Source: DATDRM01 sp035291705 (GTDB taxonomy: Bacteria > Chloroflexota > Anaerolineae > Anaerolineales > UBA4823). From it: DNA of 17,007 nucleotides. Both the position numbers and the translations under genes were made by a program. The notes beneath the pieces are model-generated. The model did no database searches. It had not been told where the DNA came from and saw nothing but the letters and a program-made list of their open reading frames with translations. The DNA lies in assembly GCA_035291705.1 (NCBI GenBank), contig DATDRM010000012.1, positions 1-17,007 of the forward strand, in the 5' to 3' direction. The number at the start of each line of letters is the position of its first letter. The first letter of the stretch is position 1. Shown here in pieces: positions 6,752 to 14,740 of this stretch.

Positions 6752-7249
6752 TCAAATCGTGGGAGTGGCCTGGGACGGCTCGAAATGCGTTCTCTGGGTG
6801 GGTTGGCTGGTATCCACGATGATTACGCCATTGGCGATCTCTACCGGGAAAGTGTCCAGCGGACGCGGGGCTGGGCCATCCAGTACTTCTCCAGAAGTAT
6901 CAAACCGTGAGCTATGGCAGGGGCAGTGGAAAACTCCTTCGTCCTCTCGCCATGGCACGGTGCAGCCCAGGTGCGTGCAGCGGTGCCAAAGAGCCAAGAT
7001 GCTCCCATCTTCCAATCGGGAGATAAAAAAACGACCACGGGGAACGTGACTGACCGTCCCTGGCTTAAATTCATTCACTTGTCCAGCGTTGATCTTCGTG
7101 CCGAACTCACCAGGGTCGACTCTCGGCCTGAAGAATTTTAATAGAGCTGCGCCAGATTGCCCGACCAAACCTACGACCGTGATTGCCCAGGCCCAGCCGA
7201 GAAACTCTTTGCGAGAAAGGATTGATTTCGAGCGCGTTCGTGTAATCAT
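6752..7249 (-). CDS. Rieske [2Fe-2S] subunit of a cytochrome bc/b6f-type complex
   Basis: A 165-residue high-potential iron-sulfur protein. The N-terminal membrane anchor is at about 17-38, preceded by basic residues (RTRSKSILSRKEF) that resemble a Tat-type leader without a clear twin-arginine motif. The cluster-binding boxes are CTHLGC (Cys91, His93, and Cys96 of the disulfide) and CPCHSSRF (Cys109, His112, and Cys111 of the disulfide), followed by the conserved GPAPRPL. The second box has Ser-Ser where many Rieske proteins have Gly-Ser. It accepts an electron from quinol at the Qo site and passes it to a c-type heme. It follows the subunit IV-like gene by 54 bp and the Shine-Dalgarno is weak. 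Confidence 0.95.
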   Translation of the reverse strand: MITRTRSKSILSRKEFLGWAWAITVVGLVGQSGAALLKFFRPRVDPGEFGTKINAGQVNEFKPGTVSHVPRGRFFISRLEDGSILALWHRCTHLGCTVPWREDEGVFHCPCHSSRFDTSGEVLDGPAPRPLDTFPVEIANGVIIVDTSQPTQRTHFEPSQATPTI

Positions 7250-7303
7250 CTTTGCACCGTTTGCTGGTTGAAATTGGCCTTCACTCCAGGTTTAATTAAC
7301 TGA

Positions 7304-8074
7304 TTACAGCCCGTCCCAAGGATTGTATCCACCCGGCATTTGCCATGGCCAATAAAGCTTGAAACCCGGCCCACGGAACAGAAATCCACTTAAAGTGAGG
7401 AGGACTGCAGAAATAAGCATGATGGTGAACAAGGCCAGCATGACCTCACGCAGATGAGCTTTGCTCCGCCAAAGGACGAGTACCGGCAGGGCGACAAGAG
7501 TGAACAGGATAATAGCCGGCAACAACCCCTGCGCCACCCATTGGGGCGTAGTCTCTCGCAGCAATTCGCGCAAACTAAAGGTGTTGTCTAGCAAAATGTA
7601 GGCTGGAATGACCACTAGGGTGTAAGCCGTCGTCCAACCTACAATACGCCGGCCGCGGGTCGAGGAAAACCACACGCCAACGCCTTTGCGAGAATAGTCC
7701 AGATAGGGCAGTGTCACCAGGAATAAGACCAAGATCGTCGGGATGATCACCCCGGCCAGCGTGGGCTGCATGTGCTCGAGCAATTCCTGCAACCCGACGA
7801 AGTACCACGGGGCTTTGGCAGGGTCGGTGGTAACCATGGGATTGGCGATCTCCTCCAGCGGAGCTTGCTTGACTAGGGAGAAAAGGAAGATCGCCAGCGT
7901 CACGCCTAGCGTCAGAACGACTTCCAGGAGCAGCAGGACCGGAAAGGCGAAAACAGTGTCCTCCGGTCCTTTATCCACCAGCGAGCTTTCGCCGCGCACC
8001 AGCTCGACTAATGCGTAAGTCTTGTTGGTGTGCTTTGGGAAGATCTCTTCGACAATTGGTGCTTGGTCTGCCAT
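7304..8074 (-). CDS. Cytochrome b C-terminal (subunit IV-like) subunit
   Basis: A 256-residue integral membrane protein with a soluble N-terminus (about 1-38) and five to six hydrophobic segments (about 40-66, 104-122, 142-160, 178-195 and 206-232). It corresponds to the C-terminal half of cytochrome b and forms part of the Qo site. The usual PEWY motif is represented by KAPWYFVGLQE (87-97), so the proton-accepting glutamate is replaced. This variant is known to me from bc-type complexes of anaerobic or menaquinone-using bacteria. It is longer than plastid subunit IV (~160 residues), with extra C-terminal helices as in bc1-type cytochrome b. It starts 8 bp after the b6-like gene stop. Confidence 0.9.
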   Translation of the reverse strand: MADQAPIVEEIFPKHTNKTYALVELVRGESSLVDKGPEDTVFAFPVLLLLEVVLTLGVTLAIFLFSLVKQAPLEEIANPMVTTDPAKAPWYFVGLQELLEHMQPTLAGVIIPTILVLFLVTLPYLDYSRKGVGVWFSSTRGRRIVGWTTAYTLVVIPAYILLDNTFSLRELLRETTPQWVAQGLLPAIILFTLVALPVLVLWRSKAHLREVMLALFTIMLISAVLLTLSGFLFRGPGFKLYWPWQMPGGYNPWDGL

Positions 8075-8082
8075 TTTATATC

Positions 8083-8826
8083 TTAGTCCCTTGAATTGGG
8101 TGCATCGTTCACTGCCAGTCCTCCGTCTTTTCGCACGCGCCAGATGTGTAAGGAGACCAGGAGCGTGATAAGCAGCGGAAACACCGCAATGTGTAGAGTA
8201 TAAAACCGGATTAGGGCGTTCTGGCCTACCTCGCTTCCTCCGAGCATCATCTGGCGCATCACCTGTCCCGCCAGCGGGGCGTAACCGGCAATATTCGTGC
8301 CTACAGTGATAGCCCAGTACGCCAGCTGGTCCCAGGGTAGCAGGTATCCAGTAAAACTCGCTCCGAGTGTGAGCAGGAGCAAGGCGACTCCAATAATCCA
8401 GTTAAACTCACGCGGTGGCTTGTACGCCCCGGTGTAAAACACGCGCGCCATGTGCAGGATCACCGCCAGCACCATAGCGTGAGCCGACCAGCGGTGCATG
8501 TTGCGAGTGAATTGCCCTAAAGGCACTGATAACTGGATCTCCTTCATCGTAGGATAGGCGCGCTCCACGGATGGCACATAATAAAACATGAGCAGCACGC
8601 CGGTCCAAACCAGCACCCCGAAAAGAATTGTCGAGATAACCCCCAGGCCGAATGAGTAAGACCAAACCAGGCTCTTGCGGCTGACTTTGACCGGATGCAG
8701 GTGAAAAAAGATGTTGCTGGTCATCGCCAGCGAACGATCCAGCGGGTTATCTGGCCAGCCGTGCCGGAAAAACGAACGCCAGAGACGGGACTCGAATAGT
8801 TTACTGGTGAGCGAGGTGAGATTCAC
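8083..8826 (-). CDS. Cytochrome b6-like diheme subunit
   Basis: A 247-residue membrane protein carrying the two b hemes of a quinol:cytochrome c oxidoreductase. Four helices are visible (about 58-82, 112-130, 143-163 and 209-229). Heme ligands are His111 and His125 on the second helix (spacing 14) and His212 and His227 on the fourth (spacing 15). The 14/15 spacing is the b6 type rather than the 14/14 of mitochondrial bc1. GASFTGYLLPWDQLAYWA is the conserved Qo-side helix. Translation starts at a GTG (8826) with AAGGA 6 nt upstream. An 88-bp gap with a strong hairpin separates it from the tetraheme lipoprotein gene upstream. Confidence 0.95.
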   Translation of the reverse strand: MNLTSLTSKLFESRLWRSFFRHGWPDNPLDRSLAMTSNIFFHLHPVKVSRKSLVWSYSFGLGVISTILFGVLVWTGVLLMFYYVPSVERAYPTMKEIQLSVPLGQFTRNMHRWSAHAMVLAVILHMARVFYTGAYKPPREFNWIIGVALLLLTLGASFTGYLLPWDQLAYWAITVGTNIAGYAPLAGQVMRQMMLGGSEVGQNALIRFYTLHIAVFPLLITLLVSLHIWRVRKDGGLAVNDAPNSRD

Positions 8827-8851
8827 TGGGCTTCCTTAAGTTGGGGGTGGC

Positions 8852-8880
8852 GTCTTGCAGGGGCATGCCACCTGCAAGAC
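8852..8880 (-). other. Strong intercistronic hairpin
   Basis: A perfect 10-bp inverted repeat, GTCTTGCAGG (8852-8861) and CCTGCAAGAC (8871-8880), encloses a 9-nt loop that itself contains the palindrome GGCATGCC. The stem can be extended by two G-C pairs past one mismatch. It lies between the tetraheme gene stop (8915) and the cytochrome b6-like start (8826). No T-tract follows on either strand, so it is more likely an mRNA processing or stability element, setting different levels of the flavoprotein/tetraheme part and the b/Rieske part, than an intrinsic terminator. Confidence 0.7.
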
Positions 8881-8914
8881 ACCGAAAACCGCTCCATTTA
8901 TTCAGGTGTGGTCA

Positions 8915-10414
8915 TTATTTGGTCGGCAGCGTTTGAGCATAGGCCAGTAAGTTAGCAATATCCTCCAGGGAAAAACCCAAGGCTACGCCGGCTGGCATCG
9001 GTGCGCCTGGATGACCAAAATGGGCCTTATGGAAGAATTCCCAGGGGTTGTCCAGGGCGATTGTGCCGACAAACTCCGGTTCTTCGGCACTGCCAAAATT
9101 CCTTTTCATGCCCTCAGGCCCGTGACAGGCTGCGCAGGTCTTCTCGAATTTGACCTGGCCTCGGGCCGGATCGCCGATGGCTGTCTTATCGGCATTAATA
9201 TATGGAGCGCTATCGAAAGTCTCCTTCTGCATAAACGTCACCAAGGCATTGAGGGCAGCCTCGTCCAGCACAGCCGAATAATCGTGGTCTGGGTTGCTCT
9301 TGCCCGTCAGCCAGGCGGTGAGCTCCTCGGTCGACATCGACGCCGCTTCCGAGATGCCCTTGAAGCCGGTCATGTGTGATCCAGAGCCATACGCACCTTC
9401 AACGCCGCTGTAATCCCAGCCGTGACATTCCTTGCAGCGCCAGGTGTCCGCGCCGGTGCGTGTGTTCGTGGTCTGGGTCTTCCAGAGCGGCTGGTCGGTT
9501 GTTGGCTCATCCAGGCCGAGCACATCCCACCACTTGTCGTAAAGTTGGCCGCCCCAACTCACAGCGGATGTGGTAGGCAGGCTTTGGGCGTAGGCCAACA
9601 CATTGGCGATATCCTGGTCTGTCCATTCGTTTGTTATGGCAGAAGGCATAGGCCACCCCGGCTGGCCGAAGCGGACTTTGTGGAGAAACTCCCAAGGATT
9701 GTCTTTGGCAAGATGCCCTATGAACTCCGGCTCGGCCAGGCTGGCGAAGTTGATGGCATTGCCTTCTGGACCATGGCAATACCCGCAGACTTCGTCGTAT
9801 TTACCCTTCCCCTGGGCAGGATCGCCCTGTGACGTATTATCAGGATTAACGAAATTGGTTGCATCGACCAAATCCTGAGACATGAACAGCGCCAGATCGA
9901 TTAAATCCTGGGCCTCCATCACGGATGAGAAGTCGTGATCGGGGTTGGTGCTACCTTTCAGAACAGCCAGCAGTTCGGCGACGGGTTTGCCCCTGGCATT
10001 GAAGACTCCCACAAAGCCGGTCTTATGCGATCCAGAGCCGTAAGCGCCGTCCACACCTTTGTAGTCCCAGCCGTGACATTCCTTACAGCGCCAGGTGTCC
10101 GCGCCGGTGCGTGTGTTAGTAGTCTGTGTTTTCCATAAAGGTTGGTCCGTTGTCGGGCCTTCCGCCATGTGCTCTTCTTCACCCGCTTCATGTCCTCCAG
10201 CTTCCTCACCGGTCGCTGGCACCGCCCACCACTCATCGTATAACAAACCGCCCCGCACCGGATCCCCGACCAGTTCGGGGGACTCGGTGCTGATGTTCTG
10301 CGGTATTTCTGTCGGGGAAGCCTCAGGTTGGGGAGTCGAACAACCCCCCAGGATTCCGGCGAACAAAAGTCCGATGCCGGCTGCGATCAATACTGATTTC
10401 AGATGTTTCTTCAT
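8915..10414 (-). CDS. Tetraheme cytochrome c lipoprotein with internal duplication
   Basis: A 499-residue lipoprotein: positively charged MKKHLK, a hydrophobic core, and the lipobox ILGGC with lipidated Cys25, followed by a Pro/Ser/Thr-rich linker. Four c hemes are predicted from CKECH (110-114), CGYCH (210-214), CKECH (327-331) and CAACH (427-431). The protein is two copies of a two-heme unit (about 50-280 and 284-499), each with a CKECHGWDY domain followed by a class I domain ending in a PMP distal-ligand region. The strongest repeat block (88-134 and 305-351) matches at 44 of 47 residues. GAGGAGA 7 nt upstream of the ATG marks the start. It would be anchored on the outer face of the membrane, moving electrons to or from the b/Rieske complex. 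Confidence 0.93.
   Translation of the reverse strand: MKKHLKSVLIAAGIGLLFAGILGGCSTPQPEASPTEIPQNISTESPELVGDPVRGGLLYDEWWAVPATGEEAGGHEAGEEEHMAEGPTTDQPLWKTQTTNTRTGADTWRCKECHGWDYKGVDGAYGSGSHKTGFVGVFNARGKPVAELLAVLKGSTNPDHDFSSVMEAQDLIDLALFMSQDLVDATNFVNPDNTSQGDPAQGKGKYDEVCGYCHGPEGNAINFASLAEPEFIGHLAKDNPWEFLHKVRFGQPGWPMPSAITNEWTDQDIANVLAYAQSLPTTSAVSWGGQLYDKWWDVLGLDEPTTDQPLWKTQTTNTRTGADTWRCKECHGWDYSGVEGAYGSGSHMTGFKGISEAASMSTEELTAWLTGKSNPDHDYSAVLDEAALNALVTFMQKETFDSAPYINADKTAIGDPARGQVKFEKTCAACHGPEGMKRNFGSAEEPEFVGTIALDNPWEFFHKAHFGHPGAPMPAGVALGFSLEDIANLLAYAQTLPTK
9362..9502 (-). repeat. Second copy of internal heme-domain repeat
   Basis: A 141-bp coding repeat (residues 305-351 of the tetraheme protein) paired with 10013-10153, offset by 651 bp. 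The translated blocks differ at only three of 47 positions. The DNA differs at many third positions but keeps long identical runs around the CKECH codons. Confidence 0.85.
10013..10153 (-). repeat. First copy of internal heme-domain repeat
   Basis: Partner of the repeat at 9362-9502, covering residues 88-134 of the tetraheme lipoprotein. It lies in the same frame and orientation, consistent with tandem duplication of a diheme unit. The rest of the unit (second heme domain) has diverged much more. Confidence 0.85.
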
Positions 10415-10481
10415 TTTGCATTCTCCTCGATGTTAGCGAAACATTACTGGTGAAAGGTGTGTCTCCTCGTTTGCGAATCTC

Positions 10482-12500
10482 TCATTGCCCTCCTCTTCCG
10501 CTCAGAACAGGTTGCTTCAGGTTGCTGCCCTTATCTTCAAAAGATATTTCTTCGGTAAAGCGGAACGATTCCATGCGGACAGCTTCCGTTGGGCAACGGG
10601 CGGCGCATAGGCCGCAGCGGATGCAACGCGTCGGGTCAAGCAACATGGCGCTGGCCGCAGGCCACTCGGCCGAACGCAATTGGATCAGCGCAGCTACTGC
10701 CTCATCCCCCCCTAGTGAGGAAGCCGGCACCAGTTTAAGGCAGTCTGTGGGGCAGACATCGACGCAACCATTGCACAGGATGCACAGGTCACCATCGAAA
10801 ATGGGGTTGAGGGTACAGATCAGGCAACGGCCACCCTGCTCTTGCGCGGTAGCTTCATCAAATCCGAGCTCCACCCGTGCTACGCCGATGCGCCGCTCCA
10901 CCGCTAAAGTAGGTGGCTGGCGGCGCGGCCAACCCAGGTAATGGCGTAACGGCCCTAGGTCAGGATACTCTCGTCTGGAGATGGCGGTGAAAAAGCCCTT
11001 GCGGACCAGGCGAGGTCGGGTGTGTTGCAGGTAGGCATGGATGCCGCGCGCCGCGTGCTGACCATCGGCGACGGCGTTGATGATCAAGCGCGGACCGAAT
11101 GCGATATCGCCTCCGGCGAACACACCTGGCGCAGTGGTCGCTAAAGTCTCACTGTCCACCATCAGGGTGCCCCGCGGGGTAACCTCCAGTCCATCTTCAG
11201 GCTGGATCCATTCGAGTGCACCCGTCTGGCCAATAGAAACGATCACGCTGTCGCCTTCCCAGACTTTTTCTGAGCCGGGAATCAATTGGGGGTTGAAACG
11301 CTTTTGATCGTCGAAGGCACGGGCTACTTCCAGGGTTTCTATGCCAATTGCGCGTCCATTCGTGCCCAGAATACGTTTCGGCGCGACATGGTTGTGAATG
11401 AGGATGCCTTCTGCCTCTGCCTCGGCGATCTCGAAAGGGTCGGCAAGCATTTCGTGGCGATCCTCGACGACCAGGCAATGCACTTCCAGAGTAGCACCGA
11501 GACGGCGAGCGGCCCGGGCCACATCTAACGCCGTCTCTAAGTCACCACCGGATTGCGCCGGGTAGCCGATGCGGGCCGCAGTGCGAGCCACATCCATCGC
11601 CACATTGCCACCACCGATCACCAGCACTCGCTGGCCCAGGTCGAGGTTATAACCGCCCAGGTTGATATTAAGCAAGAAGTCCACCGCCGAGAGCACGCCA
11701 TCCAGCTGCTCGCCCTCTACATTGAGTTTCCGGCTCCGGTAGGTACCGATGGATATGAATACAGCGTCGAAATCGGCGCGCAGCTCAGCCAGCGAGAAGT
11801 CTCGGCCAAGGGTGTGGTTGAGTAGAAGATGAGGACCGAGGTTGAGGATGGCCTGGATTTCGAGGTCGATCAGCTCGCGGGGCAGGCGGTATTCTGGGAC
11901 TCCCAACCGCAGCATCCCCCCTGCCACCGGCGCGGATTCGTAGATCGTTACGTCGTGATTCAGCAGCGCCAGGTCGTGAGCGCAGGAAAGACCGGCTGGT
12001 CCTGCCCCGAGGATGGCAACGCGCTTGCCGGTCTTGCCTGCACCAACCGCAGTCGAAGTGTCCCCGCTCTGGCGAGCCGCGACCAATCCTGACCGGCTGG
12101 TAGGAAAAGTCGTATTACCCAGGTCGAAAGCGCCTGTCGGGCCAACATAGGCTGGCCAGGCTGGGGGCTGGTGGGCGGCGCCCGTCTCACCAAGATACAC
12201 GCCGTATTTGTCGTTGACGAACCGTTTGAGGGCGCGGATGGCAATCGGCGCGTCGATTTTTCCTCGCCGGCAGGCGGCCTCACACGGCGCGCCGCACACC
12301 CAACCACAGGTGGAGGCGAAGGGATTAGTCTCCCTGGCGATCAGGTAAGCGCGCTCGTACTCGCCTCTGGCAATGGCTGTGACGTAGGCGCGCCCATCGG
12401 TACGCACCGGGCAGGCAAACTGGCAAGCGACGGTCTGCTGATAGAAATTGAGATCGGGAAGAAAAACGCGGTAGTGGGCCAAGGTAATCTTAGCCTCCAT
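10482..12500 (-). CDS. GltD-like flavoprotein fused to 2x[4Fe-4S] ferredoxin domain
   Basis: A 672-residue soluble FAD/NAD(P)H iron-sulfur oxidoreductase. The N-terminal FeS domain of the glutamate synthase small-subunit type has Cys26, Cys30, Cys65, Cys69, Cys73 and Cys77. The FAD fold begins GAGPAGLS (165-172), the NAD(P)H fold GGGNVAMD (297-304), and the second FAD contact is APGVFAGGD (457-465). A ferredoxin-like tail follows: CLIC (559-562) in a degenerate box, CILCNGCVDVC (573-583) and CIRCGLCAARC (626-636). No glutamate synthase large subunit is present, and position next to cytochrome genes points to electron transfer between NAD(P)H or ferredoxin and the membrane complex. It starts at the ATG at 12500; the Shine-Dalgarno is very weak. 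The stop is 67 bp from the tetraheme gene start. Confidence 0.9.
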   Translation of the reverse strand: MEAKITLAHYRVFLPDLNFYQQTVACQFACPVRTDGRAYVTAIARGEYERAYLIARETNPFASTCGWVCGAPCEAACRRGKIDAPIAIRALKRFVNDKYGVYLGETGAAHQPPAWPAYVGPTGAFDLGNTTFPTSRSGLVAARQSGDTSTAVGAGKTGKRVAILGAGPAGLSCAHDLALLNHDVTIYESAPVAGGMLRLGVPEYRLPRELIDLEIQAILNLGPHLLLNHTLGRDFSLAELRADFDAVFISIGTYRSRKLNVEGEQLDGVLSAVDFLLNINLGGYNLDLGQRVLVIGGGNVAMDVARTAARIGYPAQSGGDLETALDVARAARRLGATLEVHCLVVEDRHEMLADPFEIAEAEAEGILIHNHVAPKRILGTNGRAIGIETLEVARAFDDQKRFNPQLIPGSEKVWEGDSVIVSIGQTGALEWIQPEDGLEVTPRGTLMVDSETLATTAPGVFAGGDIAFGPRLIINAVADGQHAARGIHAYLQHTRPRLVRKGFFTAISRREYPDLGPLRHYLGWPRRQPPTLAVERRIGVARVELGFDEATAQEQGGRCLICTLNPIFDGDLCILCNGCVDVCPTDCLKLVPASSLGGDEAVAALIQLRSAEWPAASAMLLDPTRCIRCGLCAARCPTEAVRMESFRFTEEISFEDKGSNLKQPVLSGRGGQ

Positions 12501-12524
12501 TACCGTTTAGTTTAGCAAGGAAAG

Positions 12525-12541
12525 GTCTGGAATTAGTCTAG
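12525..12541. promoter_or_regulatory. Possible tandem response-regulator site
   Basis: GTCTGG (12525-12530) and GTCTAG (12536-12541) are direct repeats at an 11-bp period, one helical turn apart, in the 70-bp gap just upstream of the flavoprotein gene. OmpR-family regulators usually bind tandem direct repeats of this spacing, and such a regulator is encoded next door. The repeats are short and no clear -35 is visible, so this is tentative. Confidence 0.25.
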
Positions 12542-12570
12542 AAAAAGTGTGGGTTTCGTGGAGATCGCAG

Positions 12571-13248
12571 CTATTCGAATCGATACCCGTAACCGCGTTC
12601 GGTGAGGATATGCTTGGGGTCACCTGGGTCGGCTTCGATCTTCTTTCGCAAGGCCCAGATGTAATGCTTAATGTGTTCTATCTCGCCGATATATTGGGGC
12701 CCCCATACCTCGGCAAGTAGCTGTTCGTTGGGAACAGTGCGGTTTGCCGCGCGGGCCAGGATTTCAAGCAAACGATATTCTGTTGGTGTGAGGTCGATGA
12801 TGTGTCCAGCTGACGATACGCGGTGCTGGTCGAAATCGACTATCAGCTCATCGCTGGTCACCTGATGAGATAATCGCGTTGCGCGCTGAGTGCGGGCCAG
12901 GACTGCGCCTACGCGTGCCACCAGCTCGGCGAACGAGAAAGGCTTGGTGACATAATCGTCCACCCCCAAGCGAAAGCCACGCAGTTTATCGAGCTCTTCG
13001 CCTTTAGCGGTAAGCATGATAATGGGGAGGTTTGATTTCCTTCGTAAGCGTGCGCATACCTCCCATCCGTCCATACCGGGCATCATCACATCCAGGATGA
13101 GCAGGTCAAGCTGAGCCTCGTCTGCCAAGTGCAGACCGGTAGCCCCATCGGTCGTAATAAAAGGGCTGTACCCCGCCATCTGGAGATGGCTGGAAAGCAG
13201 CTCAAGCAAGATGGGGTCATCATCGATGACAAGAATTCGTTTGGGCAT
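12571..13248 (-). CDS. OmpR/PhoB-family response regulator
   Basis: A 225-residue two-component transcription factor. The receiver domain (1-~118) has the acidic pocket DDD (9-11), phosphoacceptor Asp53 in LILDVMMPGMDG, Thr80 and Lys102 (TKPF), all intact. A winged-helix DNA-binding domain follows (about 128-225), with LTPTEYRLLEIL and the terminal RGYGYRFE. It begins 48 bp after the kinase gene stop, so the pair is an operon; the RBS is weak (TTGAGA). It lies immediately upstream of the flavoprotein/cytochrome cluster in the same direction, making that cluster a plausible target. Confidence 0.95.
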   Translation of the reverse strand: MPKRILVIDDDPILLELLSSHLQMAGYSPFITTDGATGLHLADEAQLDLLILDVMMPGMDGWEVCARLRRKSNLPIIMLTAKGEELDKLRGFRLGVDDYVTKPFSFAELVARVGAVLARTQRATRLSHQVTSDELIVDFDQHRVSSAGHIIDLTPTEYRLLEILARAANRTVPNEQLLAEVWGPQYIGEIEHIKHYIWALRKKIEADPGDPKHILTERGYGYRFE

Positions 13249-13296
13249 TTCTCAAAAGTTTAACGGATGCCAATTCATATTTGATGCTCAGGATAA

Positions 13297-14730
13297 TCAG
13301 GAGGGAGCAACTGGCAAGGTGAAAGAAAAGACTGCTCCACCTTGAGGATGGTTATCGGCCCAAATGCGCCCACCTTGCGCTTCTACAAGCAAACGGCAGA
13401 CGTAAAGCCCAAGGCCATAGCCGTAGGCGATTTGCGCGTCACTGCTATCAGTGCGGTAAAACTTTTCAAATACGCGCTTAAGGTCAATCGGAGGGAGACC
13501 CGGGCCAGAGTCCCGGATTGAGACGGCGACTTCAATATCGTCCGCGCGCACTTCAATGGCGATATCCTTGCCAGGGGGTGAGTATTTGTCGGCGTTATCG
13601 AGCAGATTGACCAGTACTTCTGCCACCCGGTCGCGGTCGGCATAGACGAGCGGCAGCCCAGGTTTTTCGGGTACGCGAATTTTGCGACCGTTTGCCCGCG
13701 GTCGCACCTGTTCTACAACCTGGAGGAGCACTGGAAAGATCGATATGGGCTCAGCGTGCAACACCAGATCGCCGGATTCGATGCGGGCCGCGTTTAAAAC
13801 ATCGTGTACGAGAACATCAAGCCGCTCGACTTGTTGATCTAAGATGGCCAGCATACGGACACAGGTGGCGTTCATCGCCGGGCAATTGAGTTCAATGTTT
13901 TCAACCGCTCCCTGCATGTTGGTCAGAGGGGCGCGCAATTGATGAGAGACCAGGGAAACAAATTCTGTGCGCATTTGGTCCAATTGCTGCAACTCCGTGT
14001 TCGCCCTGGCGAGTTGTTCAACTTTCTCGGCCAGATCGCGGGTTCTCTCAGCCACTTGCTCCATCAGGCTGGCATTCAGACGACGGATCTCTTCTTCCCG
14101 GCGCTTGCGCTCCGTTATATCCCGCAAGATGACCGATATTCCGAAAGGCTTTCCACTTTCATCATTCAGAGAGGTTGCCGTCAGTTCCACAGCCACCTGC
14201 CGCCCATGGATATCAGAGCAGATTGTCTCATGTTCTCGAAGGAAGCCAGCCTGTTCAACGCGTTTTACCAGCCAACGGAGCTCGACCTCGGCTGCCTCGC
14301 GGCTTCCGAGAAGGTCGGTCAGTGGTCGGCCAAGGATTTCTTTCGCGGGGTAACCGAAGATCAGCTCAGCGCCGTGATTCCAGGATTCGATCTTTCCTTG
14401 AGAGTTCAGGCTGAGGATGGCATCGGCTGAAGCGGCTGTGATCGCAGCCAGGCGTTGTTCGCTGGCCTGGGCTTGTCGCTCAACCAATTCCTTTTCTTCC
14501 AGCCATTTGCCCAAGCGGGTCAACGTCCAGTAGGTGAGGAAGGGGCCAGCAGTGCTATAGAACAGTATCTCGACACCATAATGAATGTTGTGGCCGTATT
14601 GGTCGTGCACCCAACGCGCCAGTCCCAGCTGGTACAGCCCAGCTGATAAAGCAAAAGCCAATGGAAGGACCCACCTTAATAAGGCAACGCGTTGCCTGAG
14701 GGACAGGCTGCTTAATTTCATGGCGATCAC
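13297..14730 (-). CDS. Membrane PAS-domain sensor histidine kinase
   Basis: A 477-residue kinase. Two membrane helices (about 18-37 and 52-71) flank a short external loop. A PAS domain with PAC (about 92-207) and a coiled coil (about 208-255) follow, then the HisKA domain with phosphoacceptor His263 in SHQLRAPLTN, and a HATPase domain with the N box NLLDNADKYSP (375-385), DSGPGL (407-412) and GYGLGL (437-442). All catalytic boxes are intact. It starts at GTG (14730) with AGGGA close upstream; an ATG at 14721 is the alternative. Only 10 bp separate it from the upstream kinase-like gene, whose membrane region is a clear paralogue. The PAS has no obvious Cys or His cofactor ligand. It should phosphorylate the adjacent response regulator. 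Confidence 0.94.
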   Translation of the reverse strand: MIAMKLSSLSLRQRVALLRWVLPLAFALSAGLYQLGLARWVHDQYGHNIHYGVEILFYSTAGPFLTYWTLTRLGKWLEEKELVERQAQASEQRLAAITAASADAILSLNSQGKIESWNHGAELIFGYPAKEILGRPLTDLLGSREAAEVELRWLVKRVEQAGFLREHETICSDIHGRQVAVELTATSLNDESGKPFGISVILRDITERKRREEEIRRLNASLMEQVAERTRDLAEKVEQLARANTELQQLDQMRTEFVSLVSHQLRAPLTNMQGAVENIELNCPAMNATCVRMLAILDQQVERLDVLVHDVLNAARIESGDLVLHAEPISIFPVLLQVVEQVRPRANGRKIRVPEKPGLPLVYADRDRVAEVLVNLLDNADKYSPPGKDIAIEVRADDIEVAVSIRDSGPGLPPIDLKRVFEKFYRTDSSDAQIAYGYGLGLYVCRLLVEAQGGRIWADNHPQGGAVFSFTLPVAPS

Positions 14731-14740
14731 ACTTTCCCTG

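Noticed and set aside
10482..12500. Flavoprotein as genuine glutamate synthase small subunit
   Set aside because: There is no large subunit nearby, and the extra C-terminal ferredoxin domain and cytochrome neighbours fit a different electron-transfer role.
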